Made by a program: the position numbers and the translations under genes
Source: a virus
Strand: one strand, 5' to 3'
IMG/VR virus record: IMGVR_UViG_3300028883_000155
Span: 1-20,445 of that record
Length of the DNA: 20,445 nt
Shown here: in pieces, positions 14,488-20,205 of the stretch
Layout of the letters: every line of letters begins with the position of its first letter
Position numbering within the stretch: the stretch's first letter is position 1
The notes under the pieces: generated by a model
What the model was told of the DNA's origin: nothing
The model's input: the letters and a program-made list of their open reading frames with translations, nothing else
Databases searched by the model: none

Positions 14488-14960
14488 CTTACTATTTCCT
14501 TAATCAGTTTGTCCAACTCCCTACCCATACGTACTTTCACCGCTCGTTGTGTGATGTTATAAGCCCTTAACATAAATCTTTTTGCTGTTATCCTACCTCT
14601 GTATGCACCCTTTTCGGTATACCTTGCCGTTGTACCTTTCTCTAAGATATGTCCGTGATACGCCCTGTAACGCTGGCTCTTACGTGGCCCTACCCATAAC
14701 AGGGTATTGTTGCGATATTTCTTCGAGTTTATAATAGCAATAGACTTCCATAGGTGTTCCCGCTTGCCGTGCTTGGTAATCAGCACGTGCGGGTCGTCGC
14801 TTTGATATGCCTTAGCCATGCTCTTCGCAGCACGCTCCATAGGTTTACCCGCCCGACGTATGGCCGTCTTAGCCTTTGTCCTGCGCGTGCCTAAAGAAGC
14901 CAGTTTGTCTAACTTCCTTTGAAGCTCTCTGTCGTCAACATACATTCCCTCTTTAAGCAT
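14484..14960 (-). CDS. HK97 gp10-like putative neck/tail protein
   Basis: A 158-aa, strongly basic protein. The layout fits HK97 gp10-like proteins: an N-terminal helix (DDRELQRKLDKLASLG), a basic helix with GKPMERAAKSMAKAY, a central WKSIAIINSKKYRNNTLLWV strand pair, and a YRAYHGHILEKGTTARYTEK segment before a C-terminal helix. The HxxxxEKGT element is characteristic. Such proteins normally belong to the head-tail joining region, upstream of the tail terminator and tube. Here it lies between the tail chaperones and the tape measure, overlapping each by a few bases. The placement is odd but the sequence pattern is good. Confidence 0.75.
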   Translation of the reverse strand: MLKEGMYVDDRELQRKLDKLASLGTRRTKAKTAIRRAGKPMERAAKSMAKAYQSDDPHVLITKHGKREHLWKSIAIINSKKYRNNTLLWVGPRKSQRYRAYHGHILEKGTTARYTEKGAYRGRITAKRFMLRAYNITQRAVKVRMGRELDKLIKEIVR

Positions 14961-15276
14961 TGTATCCTTTCCCGTCTTTATCTACAAACCTACCTACTTT
15001 TCTAAGCCAGTAGTCGTAATCCTCTTCCGTGAGTTCTACCGCCTCGCTCTTCTCCCAGGGGAAGCGTATCAAGTCCTGATAACTATGCAGCCTCCTCTTG
15101 ACATCGTGCGGCGCTAACGTATAGAAAGCAACAAACCGCGCCCGCTCCCATTCAGACTTATACTCTGAATTTTTCAACTCAAAAAAACCCTGCTGTTTTA
15201 ACTGGAAGTCCCGCCAGGACATTCGCCAAAAGTCAGCAGGGTTCATCCCTATTTGCCCGAATGCTATCTGCAACAT
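14953..15276 (-). CDS. Tail assembly chaperone, T-like frame (made mainly by frameshift)
   Basis: The 107-aa frame holds the pattern GMNPADFWRMSWRDFQLKQQ, matching the lP-dFW-mt--e core of downstream chaperone domains. The ATG at 15276 may not be the main start. The frame is open without a stop upstream to the slippery run at 15308-15316. A -1 slip there joins 115 residues of the upstream protein, 11 linking residues and these 107 into a 233-aa fusion, like lambda gpGT. The chaperone coats the tape measure and recruits tail-tube subunits, and is absent from the virion. Confidence 0.85.
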   Translation of the reverse strand: MLQIAFGQIGMNPADFWRMSWRDFQLKQQGFFELKNSEYKSEWERARFVAFYTLAPHDVKRRLHSYQDLIRFPWEKSEAVELTEEDYDYWLRKVGRFVDKDGKGYNA

Positions 15277-15287
15277 CTCACATCCCG

Positions 15288-15653
15288 TTATCCCTTTGCC
15301 TTCGTTGTTTTTTTTTGACTGTCAAAAGTCTGCATGAAGTCCATCCACAGCTTGCCAATCAACTGCATATCTTTTCTCTTGATGACAGACTCATCCACCC
15401 ATTCTAAAACCTGCTCCTTTGTGAACCAGAGTCTTTGCCTGTGCTCCACGCAGTAAGACTTAGCCCCCGCGTAGACAGCCGTAGTTATCAACTCATCGAA
15501 AGGCACTTTACTAATCTGTGAAACTTCATCCGTCAGCGCAATATCGAACTCTTCAAGAATCGTAAAGAATGCCAGCATATCGAAGCGGACACCCAATTTC
15601 TTGCGCCTCCACTTCGGCTTGATTACAATTACCGCCTGAAAGTCTTTATCCAT
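15288..15653 (-). CDS. Tail assembly chaperone, G-like protein
   Basis: A 121-aa protein between the tail tube and the tape measure, the position of lambda gpG. It is helical and charged (LAFFTILEEFDIALTDEVSQ, then FDELITTAVYAGAKSYC and WTKEQ-like FTKEQVLEWVDESV). It ends in SQKKTTKAKG, where the Lys codons form a run of nine A. Termination gives the short form; a -1 slip gives the long form. It starts three bases after the tail-tube stop codon. Confidence 0.85.
   Translation of the reverse strand: MDKDFQAVIVIKPKWRRKKLGVRFDMLAFFTILEEFDIALTDEVSQISKVPFDELITTAVYAGAKSYCVEHRQRLWFTKEQVLEWVDESVIKRKDMQLIGKLWMDFMQTFDSQKKTTKAKG
15308..15316 (-). promoter_or_regulatory. Programmed -1 frameshift slippery site in tail chaperone genes
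   Basis: On the minus strand nine A follow a C, read as CAA AAA AAA ACA in the G-like frame. A AAA AAA fits the X XXY YYZ rule for -1 slippage. After the slip the frame reads NNEGKGITGCE and enters the T-like ORF in phase, with no stop. The zero-frame stop is 18 bases downstream (15290-15288). No strong downstream stem-loop was obvious. Confidence 0.85.
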
Positions 15654-15656
15654 CTC

Positions 15657-16088
15657 TTAGGTATATGCGGTGCAACTCAACGCTCCGTCGCCTTCGATGG
15701 TGGCTGAAAATGTCAGCTTGTCATTTGGCGCGGATGTTACCGTGAACCCTGATATGTAACAGTCACCATGCCAGTAGTAATCGCCGTGAACGTGCGTGCC
15801 GGAACTTGTCAACTGGATTAGTTTCAAACCGTATTTAGTCTGGGCAGTAACCGCAGCGCTGATCTCTTTTGCACCTACGGTCTCATCCATTACCACGATC
15901 ATATCCACGCTGCCGCTCCAACTGCGCAAACCGGGCATAATATCCCTGTCGCCTGCAGATGTCTGGCTGGTAACGTCGATCATGTCCACAGTGCCGTTTA
16001 TTGTAATTCCCGTGCAACGTGCAACCGCTGTGCCGTCAAGATAGAGATACATTAAATTCCCGTTTATAGGGGTGCTACTTATTGCCAT
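15657..16088 (-). CDS. Major tail tube protein
   Basis: A 143-aa beta-rich protein directly before the tail chaperones, the expected position. It opens with INGNLMYLYLDGTAVARCTG and continues with TINGTVDMIDVTSQTSAGDR, then a long series of alternating strands (WSGSVDMIVVMDE, CYISGFTVTSAPNDKLTFSA). This is the usual pattern of the lambda gpV/TP901 major tail protein fold: a value strand, a ...EIDVTS... motif, then a GxxxWSGS block. Hexameric rings of it form the tail tube. Its leader AAAGGAGGAGAAATA is identical over 15 bases to that of the capsid gene, fitting high expression. The start overlaps the upstream gene by 14 bases. Confidence 0.88.
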   Translation of the reverse strand: MAISSTPINGNLMYLYLDGTAVARCTGITINGTVDMIDVTSQTSAGDRDIMPGLRSWSGSVDMIVVMDETVGAKEISAAVTAQTKYGLKLIQLTSSGTHVHGDYYWHGDCYISGFTVTSAPNDKLTFSATIEGDGALSCTAYT

Positions 16089-16341
16089 TTATTTCTCCTC
16101 CTTTAATTGTTTTCGTCTTTTTCTTTCTAACGCCCGTTTTCTTGTCAGGGCTATCCTCTCCTGCGCTTTCTGGCGCTGGCGTTTCTTCTGCTTGTGGTTC
16201 ATCTTTCATTACGTTATTAACGTCAATAGCCCATCCGCGCCGAACATAGCGCCTCCCGTATCTGTCTTCTACTATCACGGGCTTGCCCGGTCTTAGTACC
16301 AGGCTAAAATGTTCAATGTCTTTTATAGGTAGTATTTTCAT
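16075..16341 (-). CDS. Small basic phage protein, 88 aa
   Basis: It has an N-terminal folded part (HFSLVLRPGKPVIVEDRYGR, then RYVRRGWAIDVNN), an acidic low-complexity linker (DEPQAEETPAPESAGEDSPD) and a Lys-rich tail (KKTGVRKKKTKTIKGG). The arrangement recalls small neck or tail accessory proteins, but the family was not recognised. It is coupled to the tail-terminator gene by a four-base overlap, and its end contains the tail-tube gene's ribosome-binding site. Confidence 0.7.
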   Translation of the reverse strand: MKILPIKDIEHFSLVLRPGKPVIVEDRYGRRYVRRGWAIDVNNVMKDEPQAEETPAPESAGEDSPDKKTGVRKKKTKTIKGGEINGNK

Positions 16342-16763
16342 GTCGCTATTGTTATCGTTACTGTTATGTTTTTGGTAAAAAGTCCTATCCCTGTTGTCGA
16401 TGCTTCGCCCTGTCCTATGTTTTCTATCGGGCCGTCGCTCATAGAGATAAGATTTGTTTCCACCACATTCTTGCCTCCCGTTGAACCTACATACCTGTTA
16501 AACGCATCCCGGAGATACCCTGCATAGGTTTCACAGTTGGTATAGGTTTCAGCAAACAAAGTCATGCTCACGGTGTATTCATCCCAGTTGCTTTCAGATT
16601 GAGTGGTATGTGTTAAATCTACACTATCCACGCTATACACAACCGAAGGCCATTTCTTACCCTCCTTTTGCGGGAAGTCCACAGGGAAGATCCTGTCGCC
16701 GAATGTCGTCAAGCAGTTCGTGTCCGCCCTTATGATGTTATATATAGCCGTTGAGAGTGCCAT
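16338..16763 (-). CDS. Tail terminator / tail completion protein (DUF3168-like)
   Basis: The 141-aa protein begins MALSTAIYNIIRADTNCLTT and then has FGDRIFPVDFPQKEGKKWPS followed by VVYSV. This matches the common start of tail-terminator proteins (a helix, then RI-P---Pq----P-ivy). Later parts alternate helix and strand (YTVSMTLFAETYTNCETYAG, FTKNITVTITIAT), as in the lambda gpU/SPP1 gp17 fold. These proteins cap the tail tube and join it to the neck. It lies just before the tail-tube module, coupled at both ends (TAATG and ATGA). Confidence 0.8.
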   Translation of the reverse strand: MALSTAIYNIIRADTNCLTTFGDRIFPVDFPQKEGKKWPSVVYSVDSVDLTHTTQSESNWDEYTVSMTLFAETYTNCETYAGYLRDAFNRYVGSTGGKNVVETNLISMSDGPIENIGQGEASTTGIGLFTKNITVTITIAT

Positions 16764-17074
16764 TAGGGTGCTACTGTATATTCAGATAAATAGTATTTAT
16801 TCCCATACGCATAGGCTAAAAAATAATAAGTAGTTCCACCGTTCACGCTATAAATAAATTTATGCCAACCGCTACCGTTTGTCGATGGATCACCTAAAGC
16901 AGATATTAACTCTTCTTGCGTCGGTGTTGCTCCCGATGTCGCCCCAATCGCCACAATATCTTGATAACCATACAACTCATCGAAGTTATCATTACACTTG
17001 TCAAAAGCTGCCCGCCCGGTGTCGCCCGTGCGGTCATCTGCGCTGCTGCCTATGTCAATCGTTTGTTTTGCCAT
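16763..17074 (-). CDS. Virion appendage-like protein, 103 aa
   Basis: The N-terminal half (IDIGSSADDRTGDTGRAAFD, then KCNDNFDELYG) matches a short motif found at the N-termini of many phage tail-fibre and appendage proteins (IG-sandDgtGDp-r-AfdKiNdNf-eLy). That segment usually acts as a virion attachment or trimer-initiation element. The rest is a small beta-rich domain with WHKFIYSVNGGTTYYFLAYA. It lies between a secreted protein and the tail terminator, in the neck region, so a head- or neck-attached fibre is a reasonable guess. Confidence 0.72.
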   Translation of the reverse strand: MAKQTIDIGSSADDRTGDTGRAAFDKCNDNFDELYGYQDIVAIGATSGATPTQEELISALGDPSTNGSGWHKFIYSVNGGTTYYFLAYAYGNKYYLSEYTVAP

Positions 17075-17076
17075 TG

Positions 17077-17514
17077 TTATTCAGGTATGTATAGTCTTAT
17101 TTCAATAGTCCCCAACGTAGACGCACCCTTACTTAGATATATATCACCGTAAGGATATGGGAAACTCGTCCCCGCTATACCACTCGAAGGAATGAAGATA
17201 GAATGGAATGTTTCCGTGCTGTCGCTGACAAGTAAACTGTCACCGATAGTCACATAGTTAGTGCCATCTATTGACGCTTTCAGATACACCCCCGCGTTGT
17301 TGGTTTCCAGGCTGTCGGTGACTTTTACAAATACGCTGTAAGGCTTAGTCCTGGCATCACGAAGTGGAATCCAATATAAATTAGTATCCGCCCCGCTCAA
17401 CGTCGCAATGTCAACTGTCCAGGTAATGGATTCTCCCTTTTCTATTTGTGTCGGCGTCTGCGCCATAGCACCAAACCAGCCTAACACTGCTAAAATCAAT
17501 AATATCTTTTTCAT
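17077..17514 (-). CDS. Exported protein within the head-tail gene cluster, 145 aa
   Basis: The N-terminus (MKKILLILAVLGWFGAMAQ) is a clear signal peptide, with cleavage predicted after AMA and Gln at +1. The mature region of about 127 residues is beta-rich (GESITWTVDIATLSG, VYLKASIDGTNYVTIGDSLL, STLGTIEIRLYIPE) and resembles a sandwich or jelly-roll accessory domain. AAAGGAG precedes the start. The gene is embedded between head closure and an appendage-like protein, so it should be virion-related, yet the signal peptide would send it out of the cytoplasm. Function unknown. Confidence 0.72.
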   Translation of the reverse strand: MKKILLILAVLGWFGAMAQTPTQIEKGESITWTVDIATLSGADTNLYWIPLRDARTKPYSVFVKVTDSLETNNAGVYLKASIDGTNYVTIGDSLLVSDSTETFHSIFIPSSGIAGTSFPYPYGDIYLSKGASTLGTIEIRLYIPE

Positions 17515-17524
17515 CTTTTCTCCT

Positions 17525-17935
17525 TTAATACATTGTCATATCGGCCGTTATCGTTGTCGAGTCCGCTGTCCATTGTGTCGAGTCCGCTGTGAAACTTTCT
17601 ATCATGTCGCCCGCCTCGCAAATCAAATCCATATACTGATGCCTACCCACCTCGTTGACTCCTGAAATGTTAAATATCCTGTTACGGTAAATCAGCCTGT
17701 ACTTCTCATTCACGTTAGCATCGTAGTGAAGCCGGAACGTCGCGCTTGTAGATACCATCAGCATATCACCGCTCACGCTTTCCGTCGCGCTCATGCTCGC
17801 CATGTCCGCCCACCGCCATCCGTAATTACTCCATGTGGATTGCCTCTCTCCGTTAGTGGCAACGCTCTCCGTGCCAACCTGTAAAAGAACCCTGCGATCC
17901 ATCGAGCCAACATCGTATCCGGTTTCTAAGCTCAT
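17525..17935 (-). CDS. Head closure protein (SPP1 gp16 / HK97 gp7-like)
   Basis: At 136 aa and directly after the connector gene, with a four-base overlap. It reads MDRRVLLQVGTESVATNGER, then WSNYGWRWADMASMS, then ATFRLHYDANVNEKYRLIYR and NRIFNISGVNEVGRHQYMDL. This is the typical head-tail joining pattern (D-RV-lq--t----G-----W, a-i--l, F-iRy---i----ri-y-g--y-I--v-----r---l-l-c). It seals the capsid portal and offers a docking face for the tail. The C-terminus is unusual: TADSTQW, TADSTTI and TADMTMY form three tandem heptads. Confidence 0.82.
   Translation of the reverse strand: MSLETGYDVGSMDRRVLLQVGTESVATNGERQSTWSNYGWRWADMASMSATESVSGDMLMVSTSATFRLHYDANVNEKYRLIYRNRIFNISGVNEVGRHQYMDLICEAGDMIESFTADSTQWTADSTTITADMTMY
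17555..17590 (-). repeat. Tandem 21-bp repeat encoding TADST heptads
   Basis: A 15-base unit (17555-17569) recurs exactly at 17576-17590 with a 21-base period in the last part of the head-closure gene. It encodes TADSTQW-TADSTTI, and a third degenerate copy gives TADMTMY at the C-terminus. The repeat is in frame. Confidence 0.7.
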
Positions 17936-18519
17936 GTCATATTTTCAGTTGTAGAGTGAAACACCCTGTAAGGATAAACCAACGCGTGCCAGTTAGAAAA
18001 CTTCTCACGCGGTGAATTACCCCTGACGTGATAGAGATCCGTCAACGCCATCGCGACTGCTTGTTTCAGTGGAGTCGGGACAGCATCCGGTGAAGTATAC
18101 CCCGTTACGAACCTGACGGATATTTTCTCAAACCTGTCTTCATATAAAGTCGGTACGCTTGCGCTATCCGAATAAAAAACCTTTGTCGGGTTTTCGTAAA
18201 TCGAATAGTAGTAATTGCTTGCGTCCCAGGTCTGCTCCACGTTAGAAGAGTCGTAATATTTCACATGGGTTATCGACGCAACAGGTGAACGTGGTAACTC
18301 GATATAATAACTCGGAAAATCACTTAGGAACAAATCCCAGGTAGCTGCGGTCAGGTCAAGGTTACAGTAGTCCTCAACCTGCCGCTGTGCTACATAAATC
18401 AAATCCTGGATAAGCGTGTCAGAATCAGAAGTGTCAACGTTTAGCTGCCTTTTTGCTTCTGCCAGGCTTAACACCCAGGTCGTCTGCGCCGTCGTCAGTT
18501 TCACCGACTGGTATATCAT
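17932..18519 (-). CDS. Head-tail connector protein (gp6-like)
   Basis: A 195-aa protein whose N-terminus (WVLSLAEAKRQLNVDTSDSD, then TLIQDLIYVAQRQVEDYCNL) has the signature of gp6-like/SPP1 gp15-type connectors: a PvtLaEaK-hLrid motif, then a long helix ending in a cluster of aromatics. The centre holds LPRSPVASITHVKYYDSSN, the usual PlqsI--i-Y-d-dG block. The C-terminal helix (PTPLKQAVAMALTDLYHVRG) matches the pp-lk-Ai-llv-hwyenR element. It forms a ring under the portal. The start overlaps the upstream gene by 86 bases, long for this window, but the family start fits the ATG at 18519. Confidence 0.87.
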   Translation of the reverse strand: MIYQSVKLTTAQTTWVLSLAEAKRQLNVDTSDSDTLIQDLIYVAQRQVEDYCNLDLTAATWDLFLSDFPSYYIELPRSPVASITHVKYYDSSNVEQTWDASNYYYSIYENPTKVFYSDSASVPTLYEDRFEKISVRFVTGYTSPDAVPTPLKQAVAMALTDLYHVRGNSPREKFSNWHALVYPYRVFHSTTENMT

Positions 18520-18667
18520 GCTTCACTTTCTTTGCAGGTGCTTTGTATCTCTCAACAAACCCCTTGTCTATGAACTGTTTTGCCCTTGCGTCATCCAGGT
18601 CGATGACAGCGCCTTTCTTGACGCTATCATCTGACCAGGTGACATCAACTAAAAATTTTACCTTCAT
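18434..18667 (-). CDS. Small post-capsid protein, 77 aa
   Basis: Directly follows the capsid gene. The first 40 residues (VKFLVDVTWSDDSVKKGAVI, then DLDDARAKQFIDKGFVERY) match a short domain common right after phage capsid genes (vtg-y--Gdvv-l---eA--li--G-a). The end is basic (KKVKHD... and PGRSKKAAKR), suggesting DNA or capsid-interior contact. Its last 28 codons overlap the connector gene in another frame. Function unknown. Confidence 0.75.
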   Translation of the reverse strand: MKVKFLVDVTWSDDSVKKGAVIDLDDARAKQFIDKGFVERYKAPAKKVKHDIPVGETDDGADDLGVKPGRSKKAAKR

Positions 18668-18678
18668 ATCAATTAAGA

Positions 18679-20205
18679 TTAGGTGTCCATTCTCCTGTAG
18701 TATTTCACAGGGCTGTAAGTGGTTGCGTTAGGTGCGATCAACTCGGAGTCCACCCTTTGCAGGGCAACGATACCTGTCCTTAACAACTCAGCATAACGCT
18801 CAGTCAAACGGATGAGCCTTGTCGGGCCTGCGTACCTGATAGCAAACTTTTTCAGGTCGCCATACAGGAAGTGCCGCGAATTAGCTGAAACGGTTGTATT
18901 GGCCGTCAACTCATTGGAAACGTAGTAAGGTTTTCCTAAGAAAGTATCCGGTGCGCCGTCCTTCATACTCGGCTGCCATAGCGGCTGGCCTGTGGTGGAT
19001 TTCAGTCCCATCACGTCAAACAGTTGGCTCTGGTGCATCAAAAATGAAGCATTCATCTGGTATGCCCAGTCTACGGTTGACATAAACTGGATAAGCCTGT
19101 CGTATGTAATGGGGCAGTCGCCTCCAAGAGTACCCTTTGCGGCTGCCAATGCAAGTCCCTGCGGTTTACTTGAACCGTCGGCTGTCATACAAGCCGTTGA
19201 GATAGCACGCCACAGACGTTCACCGAGTACATCACCGAGTACTTTACCTGAATCGAAGTCACCGTCTTCCAGGTCTTCATTGTCGATACTTACCAACTGT
19301 GAGCTGTAAGGATACGCAGTAAGGGTTTTGGCTGCCATTGTCACAGCATCGGAGCTGTCGCCGATGTCCGTTCCGGCTGCCTCGAGCGCTCCCGTGTACG
19401 ATGTATCATCACAATTTGTTACCGTAGCGGCTTTTTATCCACTACTTCTTATGGTTTCCCATAAGTTCGGCGTACATTTTCAACCAGCTTGGGTTGTCGG
19501 ACACTCTTGGCAGGGTTATCGCTTCCATTGTCGCCCACCTGCTACGCTCTACGCTACTGTTGGTGTCAGTTAGCACGGTATTAACTTGTCTTTCATGAGA
19601 TTTAGTCTTCACCGTATTTGCCCGATTTTTCATAATTAATTACTTAATTAAGCGGCTAATGATAGTTTAACCGTTGGCCAGTTCATCGTATTACCACGTG
19701 GTGTCCTAAACTCATTACAAGCCGATAACCACCCGCCGTAATATTTCTTGGCGCGCTCTACTTGCTGAACTACATCGGTAGTCTGCATATTTGAGAATGA
19801 AGTTGCATTACCTGGATTGGCACGAAGCTCGATAAATTCCTGGTTGCCATCAGCCCTTACACCTAAGATTTTACGCTCATCGGCATTCAAGGCGCTCATG
19901 CCCCTTTTAAACCATTTTTGAATAGCGGCGTTGTATTTGATTGTCCGCTCTTCAACGGTTTCGATAGTTTCGCCCTTGTCATTTTTGATAGGCTGGTTCA
20001 ACGTACCACGAATCTCGTTCACCTGCTCCAGCACGTCAATTTGTTTTTGGAGTGCCTGCATCTCGTCAGTCAACTCCTTGAAAGTTGTATGCTCCTCTTC
20101 GCTCATAAGCCGCTCCTCACCCTCGGCAACCTTTGTAAGTTGCTGGGCTTGATACCACAGCTCACGCTTGCGTTCATACAGATTTTGTATTTCTGATTTT
20201 GCCAT
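18679..20205 (-). CDS. Major capsid protein (HK97 fold), split by a group I intron
   Basis: The coding sequence is exon 1 at 20205-19670 and exon 2 at 19411-18679 (1269 bases, 422 residues); 19412-19669 is intron. Residues 1-70 are a charged coiled coil, the internal delta/scaffold domain. The region from about 140 on follows the HK97-fold pattern: VVQQVERAKKYYGGWL, then RTPRGNTMNWPTV, DDTSYTG, LTAYPYSSQLVSIDNEDLED, GSSKPQGLALAAAKG and FLGKPYYVSNEL. The intron splits the Val179 codon (GT|T), and joining yields PTVDDTSYTG, the conserved strand of the family. Unspliced, translation ends six codons into the intron (KLSLAA). A strong AAAGGAGGAG ribosome-binding site precedes the ATG. Capsid identity is firm; splicing is predicted from sequence. 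Confidence 0.92.
19412..19669 (-). ncRNA. ORF-less group I intron in the major capsid gene (258 nt)
   Basis: Numbering the intron from 19669, these elements can be paired. P1: exon ACGGU with GCCGC at 14-18, U.G at the splice site. P2: 19-34. P3: 45-50 with 168-173 (UCGGGC/GUCCGA). J3/4: AAAU. P4: 55-59 with 91-95 (ACGGU/ACCGU). P5: 63-66 with 84-87. P6: 96-103 with 111-117. P7: G121, bulged A122, 123-127 with 196-201 (GAGCGUA/UACGCC). P7.1: 128-132 with 156-160. P8: 174-178 with 185-189. P9: 205-211 with 216-222, closed by GAAA. P9.1: 225-231 with 240-246. The intron ends in G258. P10 pairs 6-13 with the first eight bases of exon 2. P7.1 suggests an IA-like subgroup. No homing endonuclease is encoded. 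Confidence 0.9.

Noticed and set aside
15308-15316. Run of nine T on the plus strand as a terminator tract
   Set aside because: It is inside a coding gene without an upstream stem, and matches the expected -1 slippery site.
19442-19633. 63-aa open frame between the two capsid fragments
   Set aside because: It lies wholly inside the group I intron, over bases needed for P3-P9. It has no endonuclease motif and no ribosome-binding site, so it is probably chance.
19412-19669. Translational bypass or group II intron as the explanation of the split capsid gene
   Set aside because: ACGGT occurs at both edges, which could suggest a bypass, but that junction adds TNC and leaves the group I fold and 8-bp P10 unexplained. 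No GUGYG start or domain V for group II.
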